This document shows positions 54,400-64,000 of a stretch of DNA of 64,000 bases, piece by piece. The stretch's first letter is position 1. Every line of letters begins with the position of its first letter. The notes below the pieces were generated by a model that was not told the origin of the DNA, made no database searches, and saw nothing but the letters and a program-made list of their open reading frames with translations. The translations under genes were made by a program, and so were the position numbers. Origin of the DNA: Platerodrilus igneus (lineage: Eukaryota > Arthropoda > Insecta > Coleoptera > Lycidae); the NCBI GenBank assembly GCA_036346225.1, contig JARFIW010000453.1, forward strand, positions 4,030,001 through 4,094,000. Reading direction: 5' to 3'.

Positions 54400-55049
54400 A
54401 GCTTTAAAGTGTAACTTTGTAAGGAGTAGTCCGATTTTAAATCTGTTTACAGATTCTGCAATAAAATTCTAAGCTAACAAGATGTATTGCATGAGTAAGA
54501 AAATTTATAAGAACGCTCAAAAGTCGCTATAGGTAAAAATCTTAAAATTGGGGTAGCTCCTTGGGGGTGATGCAATCTAAAAATTCTTAAAGATTCGGGT
54601 ACCTGAGAAAAATCTAATATTAATTGATACCAAACAAGGTAGGTTTATCTCGAAAGATAAAAAAATGGCTAGTCGAAGAAAACTTTTTGGTCCAGAATGT
54701 TAGCGGTAAAAAATCTTAAAAATAGGTTTATCTCGTGGGAGGAAATGTGGATGCTCATTTATCTCGAAAGATAAAAAATTTAAGATATATTTATCTCGAA
54801 AGATGAAAAATGGTTAGTCGAAGAAAACTTTTTGGTCCAGAATGTTAGCGGTAAAAAATCTTAAAAATAGGTTTATCTCGTGGGAGGAAATGTGGATGCT
54901 CATTTATCTCGAAAGATAAAAAATTTAAGATATATTTATCTCGAAAGATGAAAAATGGTTAGTCGAAGAAAACTTTTTGGTCCAGATGTGTGAGGAAATG
55001 TGGGATTCTGGAGGAAATGTGGTGCTGATTACGCCCATAATACACTACT
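54400..55049 (-). repeat. Right terminal region of Polinton B
   Basis: Holds, inward to outward, one 300-bp unit (54410-54650), three 145-bp units and the terminal segment ending CCCATAATACACTACT. The additional unit relative to the left side shows that the arrays change in length. Confidence 0.9.
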
Positions 55050-56582
55050 GCTATGCAAAGTCATCACATTTATTTTGCGGATGCCATCAAGGAGATCCTT
55101 GTGGACCCTGGGCCTCCTGTCTGTCTGTTCATCCAATTGTTGAAATTCTTTCAACAGAGCTCAACCTTTGGTACTTAGACGACGCCACTCAAGGTGGAGA
55201 TCCAGAAGAAGTTTATGGAAATTTTAAAAAGATAATCGATCTGACAGATGACATCGGTTTGCAGATTAACTTGCACAAATGTGAACTACTTTTCTGTTCT
55301 GATGAAGTGGACCCGGAAATAGAAATCCGCTTTAACACTTTGTCACCAGGCATTAGGATTCAAAGAAAATATTCACTTAAAATTCTTGGATCTCCTGTTT
55401 TTGAAAATGCATTTAAAACCTTATTTGAAAAGAAGATAATGAAGCTTCCTTGCTGACGCAGCGACTAAAAAATTTAAAGACTCATACCGCATACTTTCTA
55501 CTTAAAAATTGTCTATTTATTCCAAAGATGACATACTTTTCCAATTCCCTGATTAAACGAAAAAGAGGGATGACCTTCTACATGAATGTTTGGGGAAAAT
55601 CCTCAGTCTTCCACTGACAGATAAACAATGAATACAGGCGACATTACCCGTGAAATATGGAGGAATTGGAATAAGAAAAATTTCAGATATCGCTCTTCCT
55701 GCCTTTCTGGCTTCTGTCTACGGGTGCAATAACCTCGTCTCACGTTGTCTCAAAAATATGGACGTAACGGTCAATATGCGTTTCTTGGAAGAAGCTTTAC
55801 TGATGTGGAATGAGCAACAAGATGATATCGTTATCCATATTCCCCTGTTCAGAAGAACAATCGGAGAAAAATTAACTTTTACCTCATCAACGGACGTTGC
55901 CAGGTTCATTGCTTTAGGAGTAAAAAAATCAGGAGCTTGGCTACAAACTTTTCCTTCCGCAAATGTGGGAACACTACTAGATGAACAAACTTTCCAAATT
56001 TGCGTTGGTCTAAGGTTGGGTTGTAAACTTTTCCAGAGTCACATGTGCAGCTGTGGCACCTTGGCTGATGAAGAAGGAGTGTATGGCTTATCATGCAGGA
56101 AAAGTAAAGGACGCTGGACACGACATAATGAAGTTAACCCAATTGTCCAACGTGCTTTGTCTACCGCTCATATTCATTCCACATTAGAAACAACGGGACT
56201 TTTTAGAGTTGACGGCAAAAGACTGGATGGAGTGATTTTAGTTCCGTGGTCAAAAGGTAATCGTTTAGTATGGGATACGTCCTGTGTCGACACCCTTGCA
56301 ATGACACACTTACCACAGATATCGGTGACACCTGGATCCACAGCCAAGACAGCATGCCAGCATAAACACGACAAATACAGAAACCTGAAAACATCCAATT
56401 TTATTTTCAAAGTACTAGCTTTCGACATCTTAGGACCGTGGTGCGAAGCATCAAAGTTATTTTTAGATGAATTAGGCTCAATATTGGCTAAGGAATCAGG
56501 AGACCCGAAAGCGAAGTACTATTTATTTCAAAAAATTTCACGAGCAATACAACGTGGAAATGCAGCTAGCATCCTAAGTTAA
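55050..56582 (+). pseudogene. LINE RT and C-terminal domain, unassigned clade
   Basis: Directly after Polinton B, one frame (to 55456) gives CHQGDPCGP, the RT motif before the active site, LWYLDDATQGG with the catalytic DD, and INLHKCELLF. After a broken part, the 310-codon frame 55650-56582 starts KYGGIGIRKISDIALPAFL. It carries ICVGLRLGCKL, a CSCG...GLSC...RH zinc-like cluster at residues 130-155, and GKRLDGVILVPW...LVWDTSC, which resembles a PD-(D/E)XK nuclease core with the P changed. It ends RAIQRGNAASIL, typical of this protein family. The upstream part is absent; stop at about 56580. Confidence 0.75.
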
Positions 56583-56756
56583 AATTACCATGGACGAAAT
56601 ATTTATTCTATAGTTTCAATATCTAACTTGTTATCTATTTTTTTATATGTTGCCAAATCATGAATTTACGAAAGCTTATTAAAAACAAGAAAGAACAAAA
56701 AAAAATTAACTTGGCTATGAAGTTGATCAAAAATGTGGATTAAGTAGTTCAACATC
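56583..56756. other. Short spacer
   Basis: AT-rich, with an A-rich stretch at 56690-56705 that could be the tail of the preceding plus-strand LINE. Confidence 0.35.
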
Positions 56757-57170
56757 ATCATTAGATCGTCAATCCTGAAACTGGTTAGACGCGTACCCTC
56801 ATTCTTTCCTATTCTAAACTAATCTACACATTCCCCTGAAATTTGCATAGCCTGCATTTATCACTATACGACCTAGGTCTACATCTACCTCGTTTTTCCT
56901 ATCTCTGCTTGTAATATATCCAATACTATTCCCCAAAAATACCTTAGAGCGTATGCTGTCCGTCTATTTCTCCTATTTTTTCTACAGATATCTTTATTCC
57001 CATACTATATCTATAACCTATTTGTTATTAACTTTGTTTGTCCATGCTATCATCCTCATACATCTGAAGTATAACATTTCAAAAGTCTGCTACCGCTTTT
57101 CTATCTGCTTTTCCTACTGCCCGTATTTCATAGGCATGCTGTGCTGTGCTGTGCCTGTGGCTGCCAAGAT
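56757..57170 (-). mobile_element. RTE-type LINE, 3' end only, copy 2
   Basis: On the minus strand this 410-bp stretch is collinear with 57335-57720 of the following RTE copy: CTGGTTAGACGCGTAC, TCTACACATTCCCCTGAAAT, ACCTAGGTCTACATCTACCTC and CTACTGCCC.....TTCATAGGC have matching partners. It is a 5'-truncated copy lying head to tail with its relative. Confidence 0.75.
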
Positions 57171-57334
57171 CCCCTAATACTTATACATTTGCCGAATTAA
57201 GTTTCCCTGTAAATCTTTTCACACAATTAACATTATTTGAGAATATTGCCCAGCCAATACTTGTAGTTGCTTATAATAATCATCATGTTTAAGTACAGTT
57301 ACTTTTTTCGTCATTAATTTATCCATCGTGGGAC

Positions 57335-58900
57335 TGGTTGGATGCGTACCTCTATTGATTTCCATTCTGAGCTAGCCTACACATTTCCTTGAAATTCCTG
57401 TAGCCTACATCTTTCACTTTCTGTGCGCAGTAGTCTAACCTACGTCTACCTCTACTTTTCTTTTTTCCTATCTATGCTTCTAATATATTCCTCAATATTC
57501 CCTCATGCCGTAGTATGTGGCCTATCATGGTATCTCTGCTATTTTGTACCGTTTTCCACATATTTCTTTCTACCCCTACCATTTTTAGTACCTCTTTGTG
57601 CTTAACTTTGTATGTCCATGATATCTTCATCATTCGTCTGCAGCACCACATTTCAAAGGCATCTACCTTTTTCTTGTCCGTTTCTCCTACTGTCCAGGCT
57701 TCACAGCCGTACAGTGCTGTGGTTCACACATATGTTTTAAACAATCTTTTCCTTGTTTCTATGTTTGTTGCTTTTGAACACAGTAGTTGCTTTTTCTTGT
57801 TAAATGTAGCACGACCATGTGCTAATCTTTGTTTTATATCTTTTGTGCTTTTCCCATCTTGCGTTATTTGGCTTCCTAGGTAGCAGAAATACTTAAACTC
57901 TTGTAAGTTCTTGTTACCTATTTGTATTCTTGTTTTTGATTTATTTTCCCCTCCTTTGCATTCTAGTACTTTAGTTTTATTTTTATTAATTTTCATACCG
58001 TATCTCACTGTTAGAACCGTTTGCATTTCATTAAAAGCAGCTTCTAACTCTTGCTTGTTAGATGCTAACACCGCCATATCATCTACAAATCTAAGCATAT
58101 CAATTTTTTGTCCTTGCATAGTAATTCCAAATGCCTTCCTACACTTGACAGTATTCATTTCCTCTTCAATGACAAGTTAAAAATTAATGGGGATAAGGCA
58201 CATTCCTGTCTCACCCCTTTCCTAATATTTACTTCTCTACGTTCTTGCTCTAATTCTATTACTGCTGTTTGCTCTTTGTATAAGCTATGTACTATTCGTC
58301 CATCCCTATAACTCATTCCAATCTTTTTGACTATTTCGAGCATTTTTTTCCATTTTACATTGTCAAATGCTTTTTTCAGATCTACAAAGCCTATATACAC
58401 ACTTTCCTCTTTTTCTATTATTTTCCCCATTATCACTTTCAGAGCTAAAATAGCCTCCCGTGTTCCCCTGTTTCGCCTAAACCCAAATTGATCTTCCCCT
58501 AATATTTTTTTAGCTCGTTTTTCCATTCGTCTTTGTACAATTCTAGTTAATATTTTAGACACTTGTACTGTCAAACTTATTGTTCGAAAATTTTCACATC
58601 TATCTGCGCCTTTCTTTTTTGGTATGATACGTTTGAAATATTTGGGTATCTCGCCTGTGTCATAAATATAGCTTAAAGTTGGAAAAGACGTTTTGTTACT
58701 GCTTTTCCATCGGTTTTAGAGTTTCTGCTTGCAACTTATCTGTACCCGGCGCCTTACAATCTTTCAGACCCTTTAATGCTAATTCAAATTCATCTCTAAG
58801 TATAGGATATCCCAAGTCATCATTTTCAATGTCTGATTCCTGTTCTAATGCTGTAGTTCCTATCCTGCATATAAATTCCCTATATATTCTTGCCATCTAC
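57335..58900 (-). pseudogene. Reverse transcriptase of the RTE-type LINE
   Basis: Minus strand. The frame 58896-58696 has EFELALKGLKDCKAPGTDKL, the start of the RT. The frame 58574-58155 has QFGFRRNRGTREAILAL, YIGFVDLKKAFDNVKW and KGVRQECALSPLIFN. The frame 58158-57724 has MLRFVDDMAVLA, the catalytic motif with FVDD where most relatives have FADD, then FKYFCYLGSQI of the thumb. The end has WTVGETDKKKVDAFEMWCCRR and RGRRRL blocks down to about 57335. Stops and shifts separate the parts. Confidence 0.88.
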
Positions 58901-59370
58901 CCACTTTCTTTACATTTTCTATAATGACGTTTCCTCCAGCGTCCTTTATATTTTTGCTATACGGTTCTATATCCCTAAAATTGATTCTAATTAGTTTGTA
59001 TGCTGCATCCGTCTTTCCTATTTCCATCTTAGTTTGTACCTCTTTGCACTTTTCATCAATCCATTGTTCTTTAGCTTTTCTGCATGTACGAATAATTTCC
59101 CATTTTATGGCTTTGTATCTCTGTTTTCCTGTTTTGTCCGATTTATTTTTGTATTTTCGTCTTTCTTCTATTAAATTCAGGATATACTTTCTTATCCATG
59201 GTTTCTTATCTTCTTTTTGTATATACCCCAGAATCTCTGGCTACCATGTCCAAACTGGATTTAATGTTATTCCATTCTGTTTCTATTTCCTTAGTATCAG
59301 ATATTTTTCTGGTACCTTTCAACAATTCAGTTTTCTTTTTTTTCGAATCTTTTTTGAATATCTTTATCTT

Positions 59371-60154
59371 TTAGTTTCTTAAAGTCAAAGTGCCTTTTTC
59401 CGTTTCTTTTTTCAAATTTTTAAATTTAAGTGCGACCTTCAGAATTACGATGCTGTGGTCAGTGTCTATATCTGCTTCTGGGTAGCTTCTACTGTCTTTT
59501 ACGTGATCCCTAAACCGTTGTCTAACAAGAATGTAATCTATTTGATATCTTTCTATATCTCCTGGCATCTTCCACGCATATCGTCTTCTAGCATGATGTT
59601 GAAATAACGTGTTTGTGATGATTAAATTGTTCTTGTCGCAAAATTTTACTAGCTATTTCCCTGTCGTTTCTCGTACCTAAACCAAATAAACCTACTACCG
59701 CTCCTTTCCTACTCTCACCTACCACTGCATTAAAATCCCCCGTAATTATTAAATTTTCATGTCCTTTTACGGATCTTAGTATGTTTTCGATATTTTTGTA
59801 GATCGCTTCTACCTCTTCGTCACCGTAGGTAGAGATGGGCATGTATACTTGTATTATTACTGTGTTTACCGGTTTAGATTTTAATCTAACCATGAGTACT
59901 CTTTCGTTCTTTTGTAAGTAATTTTCTACACAGTGTCCTATCTTTTTTCACATAACTATCCCCACACCCGAATTTCCTTCCTCCGCTCCTGTATGAATTA
60001 TCCTGAAATCTCCGCTCCAAAAATCCCCCGCCTCTGGCCACCGAACTTCTCTGATCTTTACCATGTCTAGTGCTAACCTATTCATTTCGATTTTTAGGTT
60101 TTTTAGCTTACCTACTTGCTTCATACTTCTAACATTCCATGCTCCGACTCGCAA
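59371..60154 (-). pseudogene. APE-type endonuclease of the RTE-type LINE
   Basis: This domain nicks the target DNA. Minus strand: MRVGAWNVRSMKQVGKL (with the Asn of the WN motif) starts at 60154, EVRWPEAGDFWSGDFR follows with the catalytic Glu, and GVGIVM closes the first part. The frame 59893-59588 has IITGDFNAVVG (Asp and Asn) and GLFGLGTRNDRE. The frame 59568-59371 has YQIDYILV, DSRSYPEADIDTDHSIV with the final Asp-His pair. All catalytic residues are present across three frames. Confidence 0.88.
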
Positions 60155-60590
60155 ATTGTTCCCGACTCTTATTCTACACTTTCAGATCGCATCCTTCAAA
60201 GTAGTTTCCTCCTGGAGATTCGAATGGGGGACTATTTTAACTCCGGAATCTTGTACCCCAGAGAATGCCATCATATTTATTACAATTTAAGTACGCTGTG
60301 TATTTGGAGGTAATGTGGTGGTTTCTCGTTGCCTTCCACATCGCGGTAGCGTGTGTTAGACTGTCATACCGACCCCTATAGTCTCTGCCAATCTAATTAC
60401 CGAAAGAGCCGCTGCCCTGTTTCGGGGACCTGTCTTAGTCTGGTTCCTCACTAACGACCCTACTACTTTGGTTGCACCTGTAGTTTGGCTCTTTAGCTCA
60501 TTAGAACACGCAAGCCATTTCACCTGTTCTAGTAATCTAGAACTTCGGCAAGGTACAGGTCCATTCGAAATGGATCAAGTAGTTACTGAC

Positions 60591-63500
60591 AATAAATTAA
60601 TAATAATAATGTCATAGTTTTAAAATGCATACAATTTTATAACTAATTTCAACAATTCAATACAAACAGTGCAAAGCTTGTGCAGTTTCTTTCCATACAA
60701 TGAACTATAGTGTAATTAATAAACAAATGGTTTATATATTAACAACACTAATGGATAATGTGTTTTCTCATACATTTTACTAGTTATTAAAGATAGGGTA
60801 TCCAATAATGCGTTTCCATACAAAATAAAAGGAGAATAACTTAATAATAGAATTTTCTATAAATACATACGTTTATAAAATGCTCAACGGAGACTCATAG
60901 GTCAAAGTCCACTTGTGTGATTTTTCCACTATCGAAAGAAAACTCCATACGAGTGATGCTTTATGTACACACAATAAAATAGTTAATTAATCATGTAGTA
61001 ATAAATAACGTAAAATGAGACAGGTATGCTGTTTACAGTTACTGTTCATTTTTAAGCTTTTCATAAACTAGTATGTCACTAACTTTGTGCTACTACCGAA
61101 AAATACATTTGGCAAAGATTCCTGCACAATCTAAAACATGTGAACTTACACACGAGACGGGACAAAAATGCAAAGCAGCTGGACAATAGATTGTCATCTC
61201 GGCCAACGCTATAGCATCGTATCGCCCACGATTAACTCTAAAAAAAATATCTAGCACGTGGAAAGTGAAAGTGTTCGCGTCATGAAGGTTTTGGAGGGAG
61301 GTGGTTCGACGATTAATATTGTTTCCAAATATATGACACACGAAACCTCACTTACAAGCTATCAGATTATCAGCTGTTCTATTGAATACGAAATGGTATT
61401 TGACCTTAAAAAATGAACTTGTAGTATTAACATAAACGATTAATAATAACACGTGCTCCCGGAACACATTATTAATCATGACTTCGGTCGTGAAAGCTCC
61501 GATAATATCATCAATATATACATGGAATTAGTTAACATATCTTGATAATTGGCACATATGGTTTGTTCTATCAACAACATTCTTCATGTAAGATTGTGCA
61601 AGCTTATTAAATTATATTTTATAAGTGGTGACTTTAGAAGTATTGTCCTCCACTCTTCGTAATTCCTAGACAAATGCAACTAATAATTACGCATATAATA
61701 AGTATCGGAGGGGCAATGAAGGAATGGACAGCAGCTTGAAGTTTTGGATTTGCCAGTACGACTGGAACCAAAAAAGTAAGACAAACAATTTTTCCAAGTA
61801 ATATGCTCACTCAGGTCGGAGCTTTAACTGTTGTTTTGGACATTAGACCCCATACTTTACTTGAAACAGCAAAGTCCAGCAGATTAAAAAATTTCCAACA
61901 TCTGCAGATGATAAAGACGCTATCAAAACCAAACTGTTATTTACATTTGGTGGTTATAGAATTACTTGAATATACATTATCGGAATTTACCTATGAGTAT
62001 CAAGCTAAAGAAGCAATTCGTAAAGGAATCAACGAATAGAATTCTGTATTTTTAGAATACACATCGCACATTGAACGTGTAGTATGTGCATTTCTTCTTC
62101 AAGTTGAGTACACGGCCTGACACGAAAATTCTGCAACCAAATGCTCTGTTAACGGAAAATTAATATTATAAATAACAGTAGACGTACAAGGAAATAATGA
62201 TTACTGATTTTTCACTAAGCCGGTAAAGTATAAAAATACAGAAAAAATTATGATTAACTAACAATTAAAAATTAGTAACTGTTGAAAAGTGAAATTGAAA
62301 CTAACTTTTATTTTCTCTGTATTGTCAAGCCACCTTATCAGTGACAGAGAAACATATTTCCAACAAAAGTCGTGCAGAAGATGTTGTTCATCCGCATCAA
62401 CACAAACCGACCTTTGCAGACCTCCGCACCAGCTCCGAACCCCATCCCCAGTGGCTTCCTGAGAGTATCAGGAAAGCCGCCAAACAAACACGGATGGGCC
62501 AAGCGCCACCGTACCCATGCAACACACAATAACAAGGAACATCGCCAAGAAAAACACAGGAACCCCAACGAATATACCCCGTCACCGGAACACCAGACCT
62601 TGCACCCACAGATAGTGCAAACGTCTATCCCGAAATAAAACAAAATACACACAAATGCATTGGAGACAGCAGCCCGCGTCTCAAAATCAATAAATCAGAC
62701 AACTTATATGTACATATAGATTTTGCTACTGGCCATTGGTGCATGGATACTCCACTTACCAAATTTACGCACCCTTGGTCGATACAAGATTCACAGAATC
62801 CAAAAATATGTGTGAGGTAGTACAAACACAATCTCTTAGTTTTTCTTAAAATGTTACCAACGATTTCTAGAGTTACAAAAAAATCAGACCTGTCAGAGAA
62901 CAAGACATACATCAACTAAAGACAATCTTTGCTTCAAACTAACAGGAATTTACAATAAATTTTGTAAGTGCCCAGTTACTCATTGCAATCTCTGTAATAA
63001 ACTTAATCGTATAGGAGCCTCCAACGCAAATAGGCATTATACATTTTATTACCAAATTATTAGTTTTTGTCATTTTTCCAGTACTGATCAAACGGCGTAC
63101 ATTCTTAATAAATTTCTTATGCAACAGGATCTTTCACTTAGTAATTTTAAGCCTTGTTAAAAAGTATCATGTATAAGAAACTACTCAACTGTATGATAAA
63201 TAATCAACATGAATAAGCAAATACTCATAATAAAATCTATTCAGTATGATTCATAACCTCAGTTCTTAAGTAAATCGTTTTAGTTAACAATCCTATAAAG
63301 CACGAATTTAATTTAGTGTAAAGTTCAAAGGTCTAAATTTTTAAATGTAATTATTAAGGTGTTAGTTTTCAATAGTTTAAGCTACAAAGATTACAACTTA
63401 ACCTTGGATATCTTCTATTTCGACACAAATAGCCACTAGCGTTGTACGTCAAACAGATGGTTTTCATGACAAAGGAAAATCGACTTACCGACCTCGAACG

Positions 63501-63738
63501 TAGAGTGCATATTGATACAAACCCTCTAGTAAATAAACTCAAAACATGTGTGCGCCTCTAATACTGCATAATGACAGCAAAAACTCGTTGTCCACTTTGT
63601 TACGGCAATATCCCAAAAATCAGAACCATAAAAATAAAAAAGCGGAATCCACCTTAGGGGAGAACCATCGTTGAAATCTCTTAACTGTATGTTTCCATTC
63701 GTATACAATTTGTACGCTATAAATTAGCTGTTACGCAT
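60591..63738. other. AT-rich DNA, no recognised gene
   Basis: A 78-codon plus-strand ORF (61803-62039, with TLLETAKSSRLKNFQHLQMI) and a GC-richer patch with overlapping plus-strand frames (62341-62640, rich in Pro, His and Asn) are the only candidates. Neither resembles a known protein to me, and both could be chance. Two other frames here are short and biased. Confidence 0.4.
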
Positions 63739-63856
63739 AGCCAAAAACTATCCGTGTTGACCAAAAATTTTTGTGTCAAATAAAAACTTTAATGTTGACT
63801 AAAAACTGCAGTGTTGATTAAAAATCTCCGTGTTAACTAAAAATTTCAGTGTTGCG
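63739..63856 (+). repeat. Degenerate tandem repeat, about 26 bp unit
   Basis: Four to five copies of a TGTTGACTAAAAA(T/C)T.C.G unit lie in a row, differing at several bases each. Confidence 0.75.
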
Positions 63857-64000
63857 CATGATGAACTATCTAACTCATTTGGATCGATTTACTACATAAT
63901 TGAAATTGCGAGTCGCAAGTCACCCTTTAATATTAACTTTTGCATCTTAATACTAAGACGGCAAAGGCTCGACTCTTGTAGTCCGTGAACAAACGGGGCT

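Larger units (their letters stand above)
51978..55049 (+). mobile_element. Polinton/Maverick element B, internally deleted, 3.07 kb
   Basis: Perfectly inverted ends AGTAGTGTATTATGGGCG... flank a polB fragment. The terminal repeats contain about 145-bp tandem units, two on the left (52050, 52195) and three on the right (54683, 54828, 54973), and run to about 52315 and from about 54650; the right side also has one 300-bp unit as in element A. All genes except a polB C-terminal part are missing. No 6-bp target duplication is seen: the left flank ends TAGCAA and the right flank begins GCTATG. Confidence 0.8.
57290..60590 (-). mobile_element. RTE-type LINE, near full length, minus strand
   Basis: About 3.3 kb, the usual RTE size. 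An endonuclease (60154-59371) is followed by RT (58900-57724) and a C-terminal segment to about 57335. The 5' part (60200-60590) lacks a domain but looks like the leader seen in front of this ORF type. At least eight frame changes are present. Typical blocks such as WNVRSM and SEVRW-like, DFNA, KAPG.D, FGFRR, FVDL.KAFD and FVDD are all found in order. Confidence 0.85.

Noticed and set aside
51978..55049. Polinton B as a simple insertion into the LINE at 55050-56582
   Set aside because: The LINE's upstream part is not found to the left of 51978, and no target duplication is visible.
61803..62039. 78-codon ORF as a host exon
   Set aside because: No family recognised, no splice or poly(A) context examined gives support; kept only as a remark in the region entry.
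62341..62640. Overlapping ORFs in a GC-richer patch as a possible LINE ORF1
   Set aside because: Pro/His/Asn-rich text without zinc knuckles or any recognisable motif, and no RT nearby.

Overview
The window looks like a transposon-rich, AT-rich piece of an insect (at least arthropod) nuclear genome. No bacterial features were seen, and no intact host gene could be recognised. The case rests on the element mix: Ty3/Gypsy elements (one with an Osvaldo-like layout), an errantivirus-type env remnant, a BEL/Pao element, a mariner transposon, Polinton/Maverick DNA elements, and R1/jockey-type and RTE-type LINEs. The only host-gene-like sequence is a broken stretch resembling the N-terminal WD repeats of the GATOR2 subunit Mio.

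Layout. 1-5473: 3' part of a Gypsy element (gag, protease, RT, RNase H, integrase), then a non-coding tail with hairpin-bearing tandem repeats, a polypurine tract and the start of a 3' LTR. 7261-14586: a complete second Gypsy element with 1.15 kb LTRs, a PBS, a repeat-rich gag-like ORF and pol. 14587-19210: anonymous DNA and, on the minus strand, the gag and PBS of a third Gypsy element. 20910-21411: a solo LTR, with a relative at 38451-38973. 21414-30150: a three-level nest in which a BEL/Pao element (22578-29129) splits a mariner transposon, which splits an errantivirus-type env. 31180-31850: Mio-like pseudogene, part of which recurs near 14700-15090. 34158-34334: small unrecognised ORF that may be a terminal exon. 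34800-38190: 5'-truncated R1/jockey-type LINE on the minus strand. 40158-40800: LTR and integrase tail of another Gypsy element, minus strand. 41807-55049: Polinton territory, with a mirror-image element (41807-50672), a capsid/polB fragment, and a short polB-bearing element (51978-55049). 55050-56582: LINE of unassigned clade. 56757-60590: two RTE-type LINEs, one truncated and one near full length. 60600-64000: nothing recognisable.

None of these genes forms a host pathway. Within each element the parts follow the normal logic: Gag packages RNA, protease matures the polyprotein, RT and RNase H copy it and integrase inserts it; the LINE endonuclease and RT act together; Polinton PolB copies a linear genome with long inverted ends. 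Nearly every coding region is split by single-base shifts while its motifs survive. That fits recent decay, but also uncorrected indels in a long-read assembly, and this must be settled before the elements are called dead.

I found no undescribed molecular system. The most interesting structures are the triple nest, the mirror-image Polinton, the 37-residue repeat in the Osvaldo-like gag-like ORF, and the duplicated Mio-like segment.
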